Shown here: piece by piece, positions 34,844-44,015 of the stretch
Position numbering within the stretch: position 1 is the stretch's first letter
Layout: every line of letters starts with the position of its first letter
NCBI RefSeq assembly: GCF_029624655.1
Contig: NZ_JARRSA010000022.1
Location: forward strand, 1 to 59,731
Length of the DNA: 59,731 nucleotides
Reading direction: 5' to 3'
Source of the DNA: Roseicyclus salinarum
GTDB lineage: Bacteria; Pseudomonadota; Alphaproteobacteria; Rhodobacterales; Rhodobacteraceae
The notes under the pieces: generated by a model
The model's input: the letters and a program-made list of their open reading frames with translations, nothing else
The model's database searches: none
Told to the model about the DNA's origin: nothing
Translations under genes and position numbers: made by a program

Positions 34844-35785
34844 CTAGCTTTCGATGACGAGCTCGGGAAAGTTGCGCGCCGTGACGCGGACGATCTCGGC
34901 GAGGCGCTGGAAGGCCGCGCCGGCGCCCGAGTTCCGGCGCCAGACAAGCCCGATGGAGCGCGCGAAGCGTCGTCCGCGGAAAGGCCGCGTGACGACGTCC
35001 CCGGCCGCCCGCGCATCGATCTCGGAGCGGACGTAGAGGGCGGGCAGGAAGGTCATGCCCATGCCCATCGCCACCATCTGCCTGAGCGCGTCGAGCGACG
35101 TTCCCTCGTAGTCGCGCGACAGGTGCGCGCCCGTCTCGGCGCACAGCGCCGAGATCTGGTCGTGCAGCGCATAGGCGGGCGACAGCGACAGCACCGTCTC
35201 GTTGGCAAGGTCGTGGTTGTCGAGGCCGTCGCGCGCGGCGAGCGGATGATCGGCGGGCAGGGCGACGGACAGGGGCTCGCGGAACAGGCGCGCGGTCTCG
35301 AAGGCCGCGCCCGGCACCGGAAGCTGCGTCAGGATCAGGTCCTGCTGGCCGTCGTTGAGCTGGCGCATCAGCTCGCGCGGGGCAGCCTCGCGGATATAGA
35401 GGCGCAGGTCGGGATGCGAGCGGTGCAGGTCGCCCACGACGAAAGGCATGAGGTAGGGGCCGAGCGTGGCCGACGTGCCCATCCGGATGGTCCCTGCCAG
35501 CCCGGACTTCAGCGTCACCGAAAGATCGAGGATGTCCTGCGCCGCGTCCAGCATCTCGCGCCCGCGCCGCGCGACCTCGCGGCCGGCCAGCGTAAGCTGG
35601 ACAGGGCCGCGCCCGCGCTCGACCAGCGTCTGGCCGAGGGCGTCCTCCAGCGTCTTGATCTGCACGGAAAGCGAGGGCTGGGAGATGCCGCAGCTTTCGG
35701 CGGCCTCGCGGAAATGCTGCGTGTCCTCCAGCGCCACGAGATAGCGGAGCTGGCGAAGGGTGAACGGCGGAATCGAGTTCGGCAT
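34844..35785 (-). CDS. OxyR-like LysR regulator lacking the peroxidatic cysteine
   Basis: A 313-residue LTTR with an OxyR-type layout. The helix-turn-helix has QHFREAAESCGISQPSLSVQ (residues 23-42), and the effector domain ends with EGTSLDALRQMVAMGMG and TFLPALY. Against the E. coli OxyR redox segment GHCLRDQAMGFC, this protein has AYALHDQISALC. Position 206 is Ala where the peroxidatic Cys199 would be, and C215 matches Cys208. It cannot form the OxyR disulfide and probably senses something else or is constitutive. A dyad at 35806 lies just upstream. Confidence 0.83.
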   Translation of the reverse strand: MPNSIPPFTLRQLRYLVALEDTQHFREAAESCGISQPSLSVQIKTLEDALGQTLVERGRGPVQLTLAGREVARRGREMLDAAQDILDLSVTLKSGLAGTIRMGTSATLGPYLMPFVVGDLHRSHPDLRLYIREAAPRELMRQLNDGQQDLILTQLPVPGAAFETARLFREPLSVALPADHPLAARDGLDNHDLANETVLSLSPAYALHDQISALCAETGAHLSRDYEGTSLDALRQMVAMGMGMTFLPALYVRSEIDARAAGDVVTRPFRGRRFARSIGLVWRRNSGAGAAFQRLAEIVRVTARNFPELVIES

Positions 35786-36106
35786 CGTGCGGCTATCCCC
35801 TCTTTCCGTTGGACATAGGAAGATCCAATGGAAATGAAAGGCTTGCTGATCTTTTTACTATGGCCGACTCCGGTTACGTCTGGTCCACGATCGAGGGAAC
35901 GGAATGGCAGGCTCGTGGGCACGCGCGGTTCTGCCAGGATGTCGGTGCCGCGCTGGCAGTTGTCCCTACCAGTGCACACGGACCCGCACCGGCATCCTTC
36001 GGACGGTCTTTACGCGGACCCCGCCGTCAACCGCCTGGAGATCGTCCGTCCCTCGGTCGTACGATCCTCCCGGTTCAATCCACCCCCGGTTCAATCGACC
36101 ACCGGT
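35786..36106. promoter_or_regulatory. Region upstream of the OxyR-like gene with LTTR-type dyad
   Basis: A 321-bp gap without a supportable gene. CCGTTGGA-N10-TCCAATGG at 35806-35831 (7 of 8 bases symmetric) is 20 bp from the regulator start and is a good autoregulatory LTTR site. A 16-bp-period direct repeat starts at 36070. Short open frames here lack ribosome-binding sites and family resemblance. Confidence 0.5.
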
Positions 36107-36112
36107 TCAATC
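36070..36112. repeat. Three tandem 16-bp repeats with CCGGTTCAATC core
   Basis: The 11-base core CCGGTTCAATC occurs exactly at 36070, 36086 and 36102, a regular 16-bp period, with similar but varying 5-bp spacers. The last copy contains the stop codon of the next LysR gene. The array could be a small slippage repeat or a helically spaced binding site. Confidence 0.8.
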
Positions 36113-37027
36113 GACAACCGTCACCTCCGGCGTCGTGCTCCGGAGGATGCGCCGGATCGCCTGCGCAAGTTCCTGGTATTCCGCGCCCCGCGCCGCGCGC
36201 GCCCGCCAGACCATGCCGACGGCGCGGAAGGGCTGCGGGCCTTCCAGGGGCCGCGCGGTCACGAGCTGGTTGGGCCGGACCTCGGAGCGGACGTAGAGCG
36301 CGGGCAGTAGCGAGATGCCGAGGCCCATCGCCACCATCTGCCGGATCGTGTCGAGCGACGTGGCCCCGTAGTCGAGGCTGATCTCGGCCCCCGTCTCCTC
36401 GCAGATGCGCCGCACCTGGTCGTGCAGGCGGTGCCCCGTCTCGAGCGTCAGGATGCGCTCGCCCGAGAGCCGGTCGCGCGGAACCCGGTCGAGCGCCGCG
36501 ATCGGATGATCGTTGGCGGCGACGGCCAGCAGCGGCTCGCGGAACAGCCGCGCCATCGAAAGCTCCGCGCCCGCCGCGGGCAGCGGCAGGAACAGCAGGT
36601 CGAGCGATCCCGCCTCGAGGCGGCCCATGAGGTCGGACGCCAGCCCCTCGCGGACATAGAGCCTGAGGTCGGGATACCCGGCGTGCAGGTCGGGGATCAC
36701 CAGCGGCAGGAAGTAGGAGCCGAGCGACTGCACCACCCCGACGCGGATCGTGCCGCCCAGCGGCTTGCCGCCGCGCCGCGCGATTTCCACGATCTCGTCC
36801 ACCTCGGCGAGGATGCGGCGCGCGCGGGCCGCGATCTCCTCGCCCTCGGCGGTCATCACGACGCGCGAGCGCGAGCGTTCGGCCAGCTGCACGCCCAGCT
36901 TCTCCTCCAGCGCCGAAAGCTGTGCGGACAGCGTCGGCTGCGTGACGTTCGCCCGCTCGGCCGCGCGCCGGAAATGCAGGGTTTCGGACAGGAGCGCGAG
37001 GTATCTGAGTTGCTGGAGGCTGGGCAT
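36107..37027 (-). CDS. Second OxyR-like LysR regulator lacking the peroxidatic cysteine
   Basis: A 306-residue LTTR paralogue of the protein at 34844, using the ATG at 37027 (MPSLQQLRYL). It has HTH FRRAAERANVTQPTLSAQ and the OxyR-like tail TSLDTIRQMVAMGLGISLL. The redox segment reads GHRLHDQVRRIC: R200 replaces the peroxidatic Cys and C209 keeps the resolving Cys position. It is divergent from the universal stress protein gene, with a perfect GATTGG-A-CCAATC dyad between them. It is a likely regulator of that gene and perhaps of mrp. Confidence 0.83.
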   Translation of the reverse strand: MPSLQQLRYLALLSETLHFRRAAERANVTQPTLSAQLSALEEKLGVQLAERSRSRVVMTAEGEEIAARARRILAEVDEIVEIARRGGKPLGGTIRVGVVQSLGSYFLPLVIPDLHAGYPDLRLYVREGLASDLMGRLEAGSLDLLFLPLPAAGAELSMARLFREPLLAVAANDHPIAALDRVPRDRLSGERILTLETGHRLHDQVRRICEETGAEISLDYGATSLDTIRQMVAMGLGISLLPALYVRSEVRPNQLVTARPLEGPQPFRAVGMVWRARAARGAEYQELAQAIRRILRSTTPEVTVVD

Positions 37028-37073
37028 GGCGGGCTTTCGATAGATAACATCGATCAAAATACTCCTGAATTTC

Positions 37074-37086
37074 GATTGGACCAATC
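37074..37086. promoter_or_regulatory. Dyad operator between the OxyR-like gene and uspA-type gene
   Basis: GATTGG-A-CCAATC is a perfect 6-bp inverted repeat in the 104-bp divergent spacer, 47 bp from the LysR start and 45 bp from the stress gene start. It shares ATTGGA/TCCAAT half-sites with the dyad at 35806. Confidence 0.55.
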
Positions 37087-37131
37087 AGAAACGAGGCCCT
37101 ACCTCCGCCTTGATCTTGTGCGGGGACGGAC

Positions 37132-38094
37132 ATGCAACGCTTCAAGAGCATCCTGGCGGTGCTGACCGAGGACAGCCTCGACGAGGTTGCCTTCGAGCGT
37201 GCCGTGCACCTTGCCCGCGTCAACGGCGCGGCGCTGACGCTCGTGGACGTCATCGACGCCGCGCCGGGGGAGCTGTCGCGGCTTCTGAACGCGCTATCGG
37301 GCGCGCGCGGCGGCGTGATCGAGGAAGACGTGCTGGCCTATCACCGCGACAGGCTCGCCGCTTTCGCCGCCCGCGCCCGCGCGCAGGGCGTGGACGTGAG
37401 CGAGGCGGTCCTGCAGGGCGTCCCCTTCGTCGAGGTGATCCGCATGGTCCTGCGCGAAGGCCACGACATCGTCGTGAAGGGCGCGACGGACGCTGGCCAC
37501 GGGCGCGGCGCGTTCAAGGGCTTCGACATGCACCTGATGCGCAAGTGTCCCTGTCCGGTCTGGATGCTGATGGGGCAGGGCCACGGCAAGTTCGACCGCG
37601 TTCTTGCCGCGGTCGATCCCTCGCCCGAGGCCGATGCCGGACGCGAGGGGCTGGACCGCGCCGTGCTGGACCTCGCCACCAGCCTCGCCACGCGCGACGA
37701 CGCCGAGATCCATGTCGCGCACGCATGGTTCCTGCAGGCCGAGCGCGCGTTGCGTCACGGCCGCTACACCTCGGGGCGGCAGGACGAGGTCGACCGCATG
37801 GTCGAGCGCGAGCGGCAGGAGGCGGGGGGGCGCCTCGCGCGGCTTCTGGAGGGATATCCGCAGGTGCCGCAGGCGCATCGGCACCTCGTCAAGGGCGACC
37901 CCGGCGACGTCGTCGCCGCGTTCGCCGAGGCCGAGGAGATGGACCTGATCGTGATGGGAACGGTCGGGCGCACGGGGCTTGCGGGGTTCGTCATGGGAAA
38001 CACCGCCGAGACGATCCTGCGCGCCGTGACCTGTTCGGTGATCGCGCTGAAGCCCGAGGGGTTCGCATGTCCGGTGACGCTGGACGCCGGGTGA
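37132..38094 (+). CDS. Tandem-domain universal stress protein
   Basis: A 320-residue protein with two Usp folds (about 1-150 and 158-310). The second has the ATP-binding signature GTVGRTGLAGFVMGNTAE. The first ends HLMRKCPCPVWML, the normal closing strand. Cytoplasmic. A GGGGACGG site precedes the ATG. It is divergent from an OxyR-like regulator and lies 81 nt upstream of the mrp operon in the same direction, hinting at joint stress control. Confidence 0.88.
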   Translation: MQRFKSILAVLTEDSLDEVAFERAVHLARVNGAALTLVDVIDAAPGELSRLLNALSGARGGVIEEDVLAYHRDRLAAFAARARAQGVDVSEAVLQGVPFVEVIRMVLREGHDIVVKGATDAGHGRGAFKGFDMHLMRKCPCPVWMLMGQGHGKFDRVLAAVDPSPEADAGREGLDRAVLDLATSLATRDDAEIHVAHAWFLQAERALRHGRYTSGRQDEVDRMVERERQEAGGRLARLLEGYPQVPQAHRHLVKGDPGDVVAAFAEAEEMDLIVMGTVGRTGLAGFVMGNTAETILRAVTCSVIALKPEGFACPVTLDAG

Positions 38095-38175
38095 CGGGGC
38101 GCAAGTGAGAGAAATGGGCCGGACCCGCCGCGAAGGGCGGGGCGACGCGGCCCGCGAGGGATAGGGAAGAAGAGC
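38095..38175 (+). other. Structured spacer between the stress protein gene and mrpA
   Basis: The 81-nt spacer can fold with CCCGCC/GGCGGG inside an outer GGGCC/GGCCC pair. No T tract follows, so read-through is possible. AGGGAAGAAGAG near the end serves as the mrpA ribosome-binding site before a TTG start. Confidence 0.4.
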
Positions 38176-40539
38176 TTGGCGAAAACCGGAGCAGAAGTGC
38201 CGCGCGTCCTTGGCGGTCCGGCGGGGTGGATCTCGGTCCTGATCCCGGCGGCGATATTCCTTTGGTTCCTGCAGTTCCTCGCCCCCGTGCAGGCGGGCGG
38301 GCAGGTCCTTCTGGGCATCGACTGGGTGCCGTCCATGGACATCAGGCTGTCGATCCTGATCGACGGCCTCAGCCTGACCTTCGGCCTCCTGATCTCGGGG
38401 ATCGGGGCGCTGGTGACGCTCTATTCGACGAAATACCTCGGCAATCATCCCGAATACCCGCGCTTCGTCCTTTACCTCATGCTGTTCATGGTGGGGATGC
38501 TGGGCCTCGTGCTGGCCGACAATCTGATCGCGCTGTTCGTGTTCTGGGAGATCACGACGATCTCGTCCTACCTGCTGATCGGCTTCGACAGCGACAGCGC
38601 CAAGTCGCGGCGCTCGGCGCTTCAGGCGCTCCTGCTGACGGGCACGGGCGGCCTCGCGCTGCTGGCCGGCATGATCATGCTGGGCAACGCGGCGGGGTCC
38701 TTCGAGCTGTCGGTGATCCTGACGCGGGGCGACGAGATCCGGGCGCATCCGCACTACCTGCCCATCGCGATCCTGTTCCTCGCGGGGGCCTTCACGAAGT
38801 CGGCGCAGTTCCCGTTCCACTTCTGGCTGCCCAACGCGATGGCGGCGCCGACGCCGGTGTCGGCCTACCTGCATTCGGCCACGATGGTGAAGGCGGGCGT
38901 CTACCTGATGGCGCGGATGAACCCCGCGCTGGGGCAGACGGACCTCTGGTTCTGGACGCTGGTCGTCGCGGGCGGCTTCACCACCGTCTTCGCAAGCCTG
39001 CTTGCCGTGCGCCAGACCGACATCAAGCAGGTGCTGGCCTACACGACCCTGATGGCGCTGGGCGCGCTGACGCTGTTCATCGGCGCGGGGACGTCGGACG
39101 CCATCAAGGCGGCGATGCTGTTTCTCGTGGTGCACTCGCTCTACAAGGCGGCGCTGTTCCTGATGATCGGCCTCGTCGATCACGAGACCGGCACGCGCGA
39201 GGTGGACGATCTGCGCGGTCTTGCCCGCAAGATGCCCGTGACCTTCGTGGCCGGCGCGCTTGCCGCGATCTCGATGGCCGGCATCCCGCCGATGGTGGGC
39301 TTCATCGGGAAGGAGTTCCTCTACAAAGCGGGTCTCGGCCTCGATGTCGCGTCCCTTTGGGTGACGGGCACGATCTTCGCGGCCTCGGTCCTGATGTTCG
39401 TCGCCGCCGGAATCGCCGTGGCGCGGCCCTTCCTCGGGCGTCTGCCCGAGCGGCTTTCGGCCACGCACGAGGGACCGTGGCCGATGTGGATCGGGCCCCT
39501 GATCCTGGGCGCGCTCAGCCTCGTCTTCGGCGTCGCGGCGGATCTGGGCGCGACGTGGCTGATCGCGCCGGCAACGCTAGCGGTCTACGGATCGGGCGTC
39601 GAGGTGGACCTCTACCTTTTCCGCGAGGTGAACCAGGCCTTCGTGCTGTCGCTCGTGACCTTCGCCTCGGGCTTCGTCCTCTACATGAGCCATCGTCGCC
39701 TGCGCGCGGTCCTCGCCCGCGCGATCGAGATATCGCCGCTGAAGTTCGATCCCGGCTGGGACCGCACCCTCGACGGGCTGAAGGCGCTGGCCGAATGGCA
39801 GACGCGCATCCTGCAGTCGGGCGTCCTGCAACGCTACATGGTCACCGTTTTCGTGACGCTCGCGGTGGGTGTGGCGGCCACGATCTGGGCGAAGGACGCG
39901 CTGGGCCCGGTGACCCTGGATCTTGCCGGGCAGCTTGACGGGCTTCTGTTCAAGCACTGGGCGGTGCTGGTCTTCATCACCGCGGGCGCGCTGCTGACGG
40001 CATACACCTCGAGCCGCATGACCGCGGTGGCCGCGCTGGGCGTCGTCGGCATCGGCGTCGCGCTGATCTTCATCATGTTCTCCGCGCCAGACGTCGCGAT
40101 CACGCAGCTTCTGGTGGAGACGCTGACCGTCGTGCTGGTGGCCGTGGCGATGCTGAAGCTGCCGCACCTCAACATCCGCAAGGAACAGCGGCGGCCGGGC
40201 CATGCGGCCCTGTCGGTGACGATCGGCGCGCTTGTGACGCTGATCCTGATCGGCGTGCTGCAGGGCGACATCGACCGGCGCATCACGGACTACTTCGAGA
40301 TCGCGAGCTGGCCCGAGGCCTTCGGGCGCAACATCGTCAACGTGATCCTCGTGGACTTCCGCGCGCTCGACACCTTCGGCGAGATCGCGGTCGTGGTGAT
40401 CGCGGCGCTGGCGGCCTACGCGCTTCTGCGCGGGACCCGCTACGAGGGCGGCGTGTCCGACCCGCCGGCGACGGTGACGCCCGCCGCGACGCCTGCCGCA
40501 ACCCGCAACGCGACGCCCGCTTCCGGGAAGGACAGCTGA
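38176..40539 (+). CDS. mrpA: Mrp-type Na+/H+ antiporter subunit A
   Basis: A 787-residue polytopic subunit, normal for MrpA. The NuoL-like core includes [44 protein letters not shown] (cited as [16 protein letters not shown]) and [18 protein letters not shown] with conserved proton-path Lys/His/Glu. The C-terminal MbhD/MbhE-like part (from about 610) contains [19 protein letters not shown]. It probably starts at TTG (38176). It is the first of seven mrp genes with near-zero spacing; the complex exports Na+ for protons. Confidence 0.93.
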   Translation: MAKTGAEVPRVLGGPAGWISVLIPAAIFLWFLQFLAPVQAGGQVLLGIDWVPSMDIRLSILIDGLSLTFGLLISGIGALVTLYSTKYLGNHPEYPRFVLYLMLFMVGMLGLVLADNLIALFVFWEITTISSYLLIGFDSDSAKSRRSALQALLLTGTGGLALLAGMIMLGNAAGSFELSVILTRGDEIRAHPHYLPIAILFLAGAFTKSAQFPFHFWLPNAMAAPTPVSAYLHSATMVKAGVYLMARMNPALGQTDLWFWTLVVAGGFTTVFASLLAVRQTDIKQVLAYTTLMALGALTLFIGAGTSDAIKAAMLFLVVHSLYKAALFLMIGLVDHETGTREVDDLRGLARKMPVTFVAGALAAISMAGIPPMVGFIGKEFLYKAGLGLDVASLWVTGTIFAASVLMFVAAGIAVARPFLGRLPERLSATHEGPWPMWIGPLILGALSLVFGVAADLGATWLIAPATLAVYGSGVEVDLYLFREVNQAFVLSLVTFASGFVLYMSHRRLRAVLARAIEISPLKFDPGWDRTLDGLKALAEWQTRILQSGVLQRYMVTVFVTLAVGVAATIWAKDALGPVTLDLAGQLDGLLFKHWAVLVFITAGALLTAYTSSRMTAVAALGVVGIGVALIFIMFSAPDVAITQLLVETLTVVLVAVAMLKLPHLNIRKEQRRPGHAALSVTIGALVTLILIGVLQGDIDRRITDYFEIASWPEAFGRNIVNVILVDFRALDTFGEIAVVVIAALAAYALLRGTRYEGGVSDPPATVTPAATPAATRNATPASGKDS

Positions 40540-40540
40540 C

Positions 40541-40963
40541 ATGATGAATTCGATCATCCTCAACGCGGCGACGCGGCTTCTGGTGTCGCTTCTGCTGCTG
40601 TTCTCCGTGTTCATGCTCCTGCGCGGCCACAACCTGCCGGGCGGAGGCTTCATCGGCGGCCTGATCGGGGCGACGGGCTTTGTGCTTTATGCGATCGCAC
40701 AGGGGGCCGACGCCACGCGCGAGGCGCTGCGTTACGAACCGCAGAACATCGCCATGATCGGGCTCGGCGTCGCACTGGCCGCCGGGGTCTACGCCGTGTT
40801 CTTCGACGACGCCTTCTTCACCGGCCAGTGGTGGTTCATCGGCGACCGTGAAAGCGGGGAATACATCCCGATCTCTTCCGTCCTGTTCTTCGACATAGGG
40901 GTCTACCTGGTGGTGTTCGGGTCGGTCCTGACGCTGGTGCTCGCGCTGGAGGAGGAAGTCTGA
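40541..40963 (+). CDS. mrpB: Mrp antiporter subunit B
   Basis: A 140-residue membrane protein with four hydrophobic segments and the MnhB hallmark [19 protein letters not shown] at residues 27-45. The start is 1 nt after the mrpA stop; two consecutive ATGs are possible. The stop overlaps the mrpC start (TGATG). An intact, separate B subunit shows that A and B are not fused here, as they are in some rhizobial Pha systems. Confidence 0.92.
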   Translation: MMNSIILNAATRLLVSLLLLFSVFMLLRGHNLPGGGFIGGLIGATGFVLYAIAQGADATREALRYEPQNIAMIGLGVALAAGVYAVFFDDAFFTGQWWFIGDRESGEYIPISSVLFFDIGVYLVVFGSVLTLVLALEEEV

Positions 40964-41328
40964 TGGAGCTTTTCGTCGCCATCATGGTCGGCGTGCTGGT
41001 GGCCGCCGCGATCCACCTGATGCTCGCGCGGAACGTTCTGCGCTTCATCTTCGGGCTGATCCTGATCTCGAACGCCGCGAACCTGACGATCTTCGTGTCG
41101 GGCCGGCTGACGGCCGAGGCGCCGCCGCTGATCCCCTACGGCGAGGATGCGCCGGTCGAGGCGGTGGCCAACGCGCTGCCGCAGGCGCTGGTCCTGACGG
41201 CCATCGTCATCGGCTTCGGCCTGTTCGCCTTCGCCCTGACGCTGGTCTACCGGACCTACCAGAACCTCGGCACGCTCAACTCCGACGAGATGCGCCTGGC
41301 CGAGCCCAAGACGGAGACGCCGGAGTGA
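40963..41328 (+). CDS. mrpC: Mrp antiporter subunit C (NuoK-like)
   Basis: A 121-residue NuoK-like subunit with three membrane helices. Typical sequence includes VLVAAAIHLMLARNVLRFIFGLIL (residues about 10-33) and NALPQALVLTAIVIGFG with a conserved proline/alanine-rich helix start. It shares stop/start bases with both neighbours, so its synthesis is coupled to mrpB and mrpD. Confidence 0.92.
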   Translation: MELFVAIMVGVLVAAAIHLMLARNVLRFIFGLILISNAANLTIFVSGRLTAEAPPLIPYGEDAPVEAVANALPQALVLTAIVIGFGLFAFALTLVYRTYQNLGTLNSDEMRLAEPKTETPE

Positions 41329-42863
41329 GCTGGATCCTCGCAACCCCGATCATCATCCCCTTCGCCACGGCGGTCCTGGCCTTCCTGTTCCGCAAGGGGC
41401 CCGAGGGACGGTGGCTGTCGGTCATCGGCTCGGCCGCGCTTCTGGTCGCGTCGGGCGTCCTGATGGCCGAGGTCCTCGACCGGGGCGTCGTCGCCGCTCA
41501 GATGGGCGGCTGGGGCGCGCCCTTCGGCATCACGCTGGTGGCCGACCTCCTGTCCGCCGTGATGGTCGTGATCACCGGCATCACGGGCCTTGCCGTCGCG
41601 GTCTACGCGCTGGCCGACATCGACGAGCGCAAGGAGGCGCTGGGCTACCACGCGCTGTACCAGGTGCTGCTGGCGGGCGTCTGCGGCGCGTTCCTGACCG
41701 GCGACATCTTCAACCTCTACGTCTGGTTCGAGGTGATGCTGATCGCGTCCTTCGGCCTTCTGGTGCTGGGCGGAGCGCGCGAGCAGCTGGACGGCGGGAT
41801 CAAGTACGTCACGCTGAACCTCGTCTCGACGATCCTGTTCCTGTCGGGGATCGGCCTGCTTTACGGCATGACCGGCACGCTGAACATGGCCGACCTGCAC
41901 GGCGCGGTCCAGGAGGTGGGCAATCCCGGCCTCCTGATCGTGATCGCGGTGATGTTCATGATCGCCTTCGGCGTGAAGGCGGCGGTCTTCCCGCTGTTCT
42001 TCTGGCTGCCGGCCTCCTACCACACGCCCGCCTTCGCGGTGTCCGCGATCTTCGCGGGGCTCCTGACGAAGGTGGGCGTCTACGCGCTGATCCGGGTGTT
42101 CACGCTGATCTTCACGACCGACGTCGCCTATACCCACACGATCCTGCTCTGGGTCGCGGGCTTCACCATGGTCACGGGGGTGCTCGGGGCGGCGGCGATG
42201 AACGACTTCCGGCGTATCCTGTCGTTCCATATCGTCAGCCAGATCGGCTACATGATCCTCGGCCTTGCGCTTTTCACGCCGCTGGCGATCGTGGGGGCGG
42301 TGTTCTACCTCGTGCACCACATCATCGTGAAGGCGAACCTGTTCCTGGTGGCGGGCGTGGCGAAGCGCATCGCGGGCTCGACCGAACTCGACCGGATCGG
42401 CGGGCTCTACAAGACCGCGCCGCTTCTGGGCTTGCTGTTCCTGATCCCGGCCTTCAGCCTCGCGGGTTTCCCGCCGCTGTCGGGGTTCTGGGCGAAATAC
42501 GTCCTCGTGAAGGCCTCGCTCGATGCCGGAGCCTACTGGATCGCGGCCGTGGCCCTGGTCGTGGGGCTTCTGACGATCTACTCGATGACGAAGATATGGG
42601 GCTACGCCTTCTGGAAGCCGCATCCCGCGGGCCAGACGCCCACGCTCGCGGCGCTGACACCGCGCGACCGGGCGGCGCTGCTCATCCCGATCTCGTCGCT
42701 CGCCGCGCTGACCTGCGTGATCGGCTTCTTCCCGGAGCCCTTCGTGGCCTTCGCCGAGCGCGCGGCGGGGCAGCTTCTGGATCCGCGCGACTACATCGTG
42801 GCGGTGCTGGGTGAGGTGGGGACGAGCGCGCCGGGACTGGCGCAGATGGAGGCGGCCGAATGA
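41325..42863 (+). CDS. mrpD: Mrp antiporter subunit D (NuoN/NuoM-like)
   Basis: A 512-residue antiporter-like subunit starting at GTG (41325, GTGA overlap with mrpC). It has about 14 helices. Key parts are the TM5 acidic region YVWFEVMLIASFGLLVLGG, FPLFFWLPASYHTPAFAVSA with KAAVFPLF lysine, HIVSQIGYMILGLAL and VHHIIVKANLFLVAGV. These match the proton-channel module of MrpD and complex I. It overlaps mrpE by ATGA. Confidence 0.93.
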   Translation: MSWILATPIIIPFATAVLAFLFRKGPEGRWLSVIGSAALLVASGVLMAEVLDRGVVAAQMGGWGAPFGITLVADLLSAVMVVITGITGLAVAVYALADIDERKEALGYHALYQVLLAGVCGAFLTGDIFNLYVWFEVMLIASFGLLVLGGAREQLDGGIKYVTLNLVSTILFLSGIGLLYGMTGTLNMADLHGAVQEVGNPGLLIVIAVMFMIAFGVKAAVFPLFFWLPASYHTPAFAVSAIFAGLLTKVGVYALIRVFTLIFTTDVAYTHTILLWVAGFTMVTGVLGAAAMNDFRRILSFHIVSQIGYMILGLALFTPLAIVGAVFYLVHHIIVKANLFLVAGVAKRIAGSTELDRIGGLYKTAPLLGLLFLIPAFSLAGFPPLSGFWAKYVLVKASLDAGAYWIAAVALVVGLLTIYSMTKIWGYAFWKPHPAGQTPTLAALTPRDRAALLIPISSLAALTCVIGFFPEPFVAFAERAAGQLLDPRDYIVAVLGEVGTSAPGLAQMEAAE

Positions 42864-43336
42864 ACATCTTCACCCTGAACATCGCGCTGGCCGTCGCATG
42901 GGCGGCGCTGACGGGCAACATCACGCTGTCGGGGCTGGTCGTGGGCTTCGCGCTCGGCTCGGCCGCGCTGTATCTCACGCGGCCGCTCTTTCCGGGCTGC
43001 GACCGCTATTTCCGCCGCGTCTGGCGCTGGGCGAAGCTGTGCGTCCTGTTCCTCTACGAACTGCTCGCAAGCTCGATGCAGGTGGTCTGGGACGTGCTCA
43101 CGCCCTCGCACAAGGCGCGTCCCGGCGTGATCGCGATGCCGCTCGACGCGAAGGGCGAGATGGAGATCCTGCTGGTGACGAACCTGATCTCGCTCACGCC
43201 GGGCACGCTGTCGCTCGACGTGACGGACGACTGCAATACCCTGTTCATCCATGCCATGTTCGCCGACGATCCCGATGCCATCCGGGCGCAGATGAAGAAC
43301 GGCATGGAACGCTGGGTGATCGAGGCGATGGAGTAG
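42860..43336 (+). CDS. mrpE: Mrp antiporter subunit E
   Basis: A 158-residue MnhE-family protein with N-terminal hydrophobic segments (about 3-45). The conserved NLISLTPGTLSLDVT stretch is near residue 113, followed by a short cytoplasmic domain ending MERWVIEAME. It overlaps mrpD by ATGA and precedes mrpF by 4 nt. Confidence 0.92.
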   Translation: MNIFTLNIALAVAWAALTGNITLSGLVVGFALGSAALYLTRPLFPGCDRYFRRVWRWAKLCVLFLYELLASSMQVVWDVLTPSHKARPGVIAMPLDAKGEMEILLVTNLISLTPGTLSLDVTDDCNTLFIHAMFADDPDAIRAQMKNGMERWVIEAME

Positions 43337-43340
43337 GCCA

Positions 43341-43682
43341 ATGGGACTTCTGGATGTAGCCATCGACGTGTCGTTCGTCCTCGTGATGCTGGGCGTGGCC
43401 TTCGCCTTCGTGCGCCTGATCAAGGGGCCGAGCCTGCCCGACCGGATCGTGGCGCTGGACATGATGACGGTCCTGATCGTGTCGTTCTGCGGGCTTTACG
43501 CCATGCTCTCGCAGGATACGGCCTTCGTCGACGTGGCGATCGTGCTGGCGCTGGTGGGCTTCCTCGCCACCGTGGCGCTGGCGCGGTTCGTGGAGCGGCG
43601 TGTCACCCGGCGGGACGAAAGCCGCCTGGAGGAGGTGCCGCCGGCGCAGCACGCGCAACCGCAAGGGGAGGAACGGACATGA
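43341..43682 (+). CDS. mrpF: Mrp antiporter subunit F
   Basis: A 113-residue MnhF-family subunit with three helices. The signature FVRLIKGPSLPDRIVALDMM at residues 23-42 is typical, with the conserved Asp. The tail after about residue 90 is charged (RRVTRRDESRLEE) and longer than in many homologues. It overlaps mrpG by ATGA. Confidence 0.92.
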   Translation: MGLLDVAIDVSFVLVMLGVAFAFVRLIKGPSLPDRIVALDMMTVLIVSFCGLYAMLSQDTAFVDVAIVLALVGFLATVALARFVERRVTRRDESRLEEVPPAQHAQPQGEERT

Positions 43683-44011
43683 TCGCCGAGATCATCATGG
43701 CGGCGCTGGTGCTGCTGGGCGGCTTCTTCTGCTTCGTGGCGGGCCTCGGGGTCCTGCGGCTTCCCGACGTGCTGATCCGGATGCACGCCTCGACGAAGGC
43801 GGGCACGCTGGGATCGGGCCTGATCCTCGTGGCGGTCGCGATCTACTTCGCCGACACCGCCACGACCACGCGGGCGGTGGCGACGATCCTGTTCCTGCTG
43901 ATCACCGCGCCGGTCGCGGCGCACACGATCGGGCGCGCGGCGTTCCGGTCGGGCGTGGCGCTGTGGAACACGAAGATCGAGGAGAAGGCCGAACGCGAGC
44001 TGTCTCGCTAG
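43679..44011 (+). CDS. mrpG: Mrp antiporter subunit G
   Basis: A 110-residue MnhG-family subunit with three helices. Hallmarks are GLGVLRLPDVLIRMHASTKA at residues 22-41 and TTRAVATILFLLITAPVAAH. It completes a seven-gene Mrp operon. It ends 4 nt before the stop of the convergent phosphoesterase gene. Confidence 0.92.
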   Translation: MIAEIIMAALVLLGGFFCFVAGLGVLRLPDVLIRMHASTKAGTLGSGLILVAVAIYFADTATTTRAVATILFLLITAPVAAHTIGRAAFRSGVALWNTKIEEKAERELSR

Positions 44012-44015
44012 GCCG

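Noticed and set aside
36070-36112. Short regular repeats considered as a CRISPR remnant
   Set aside because: The unit is 11 bp with 5-bp spacers and only three copies. There are no cas genes and no dyad typical of CRISPR repeats.
35828-36310. Short plus-strand open frames in the LysR intergenic region
   Set aside because: There is no ribosome-binding site or family similarity, and they run antisense into the LysR gene.
34844-37027. Calling the two LysR proteins OxyR peroxide sensors
   Set aside because: The peroxidatic cysteine position is Ala or Arg, so a peroxide-sensing disulfide cannot form.
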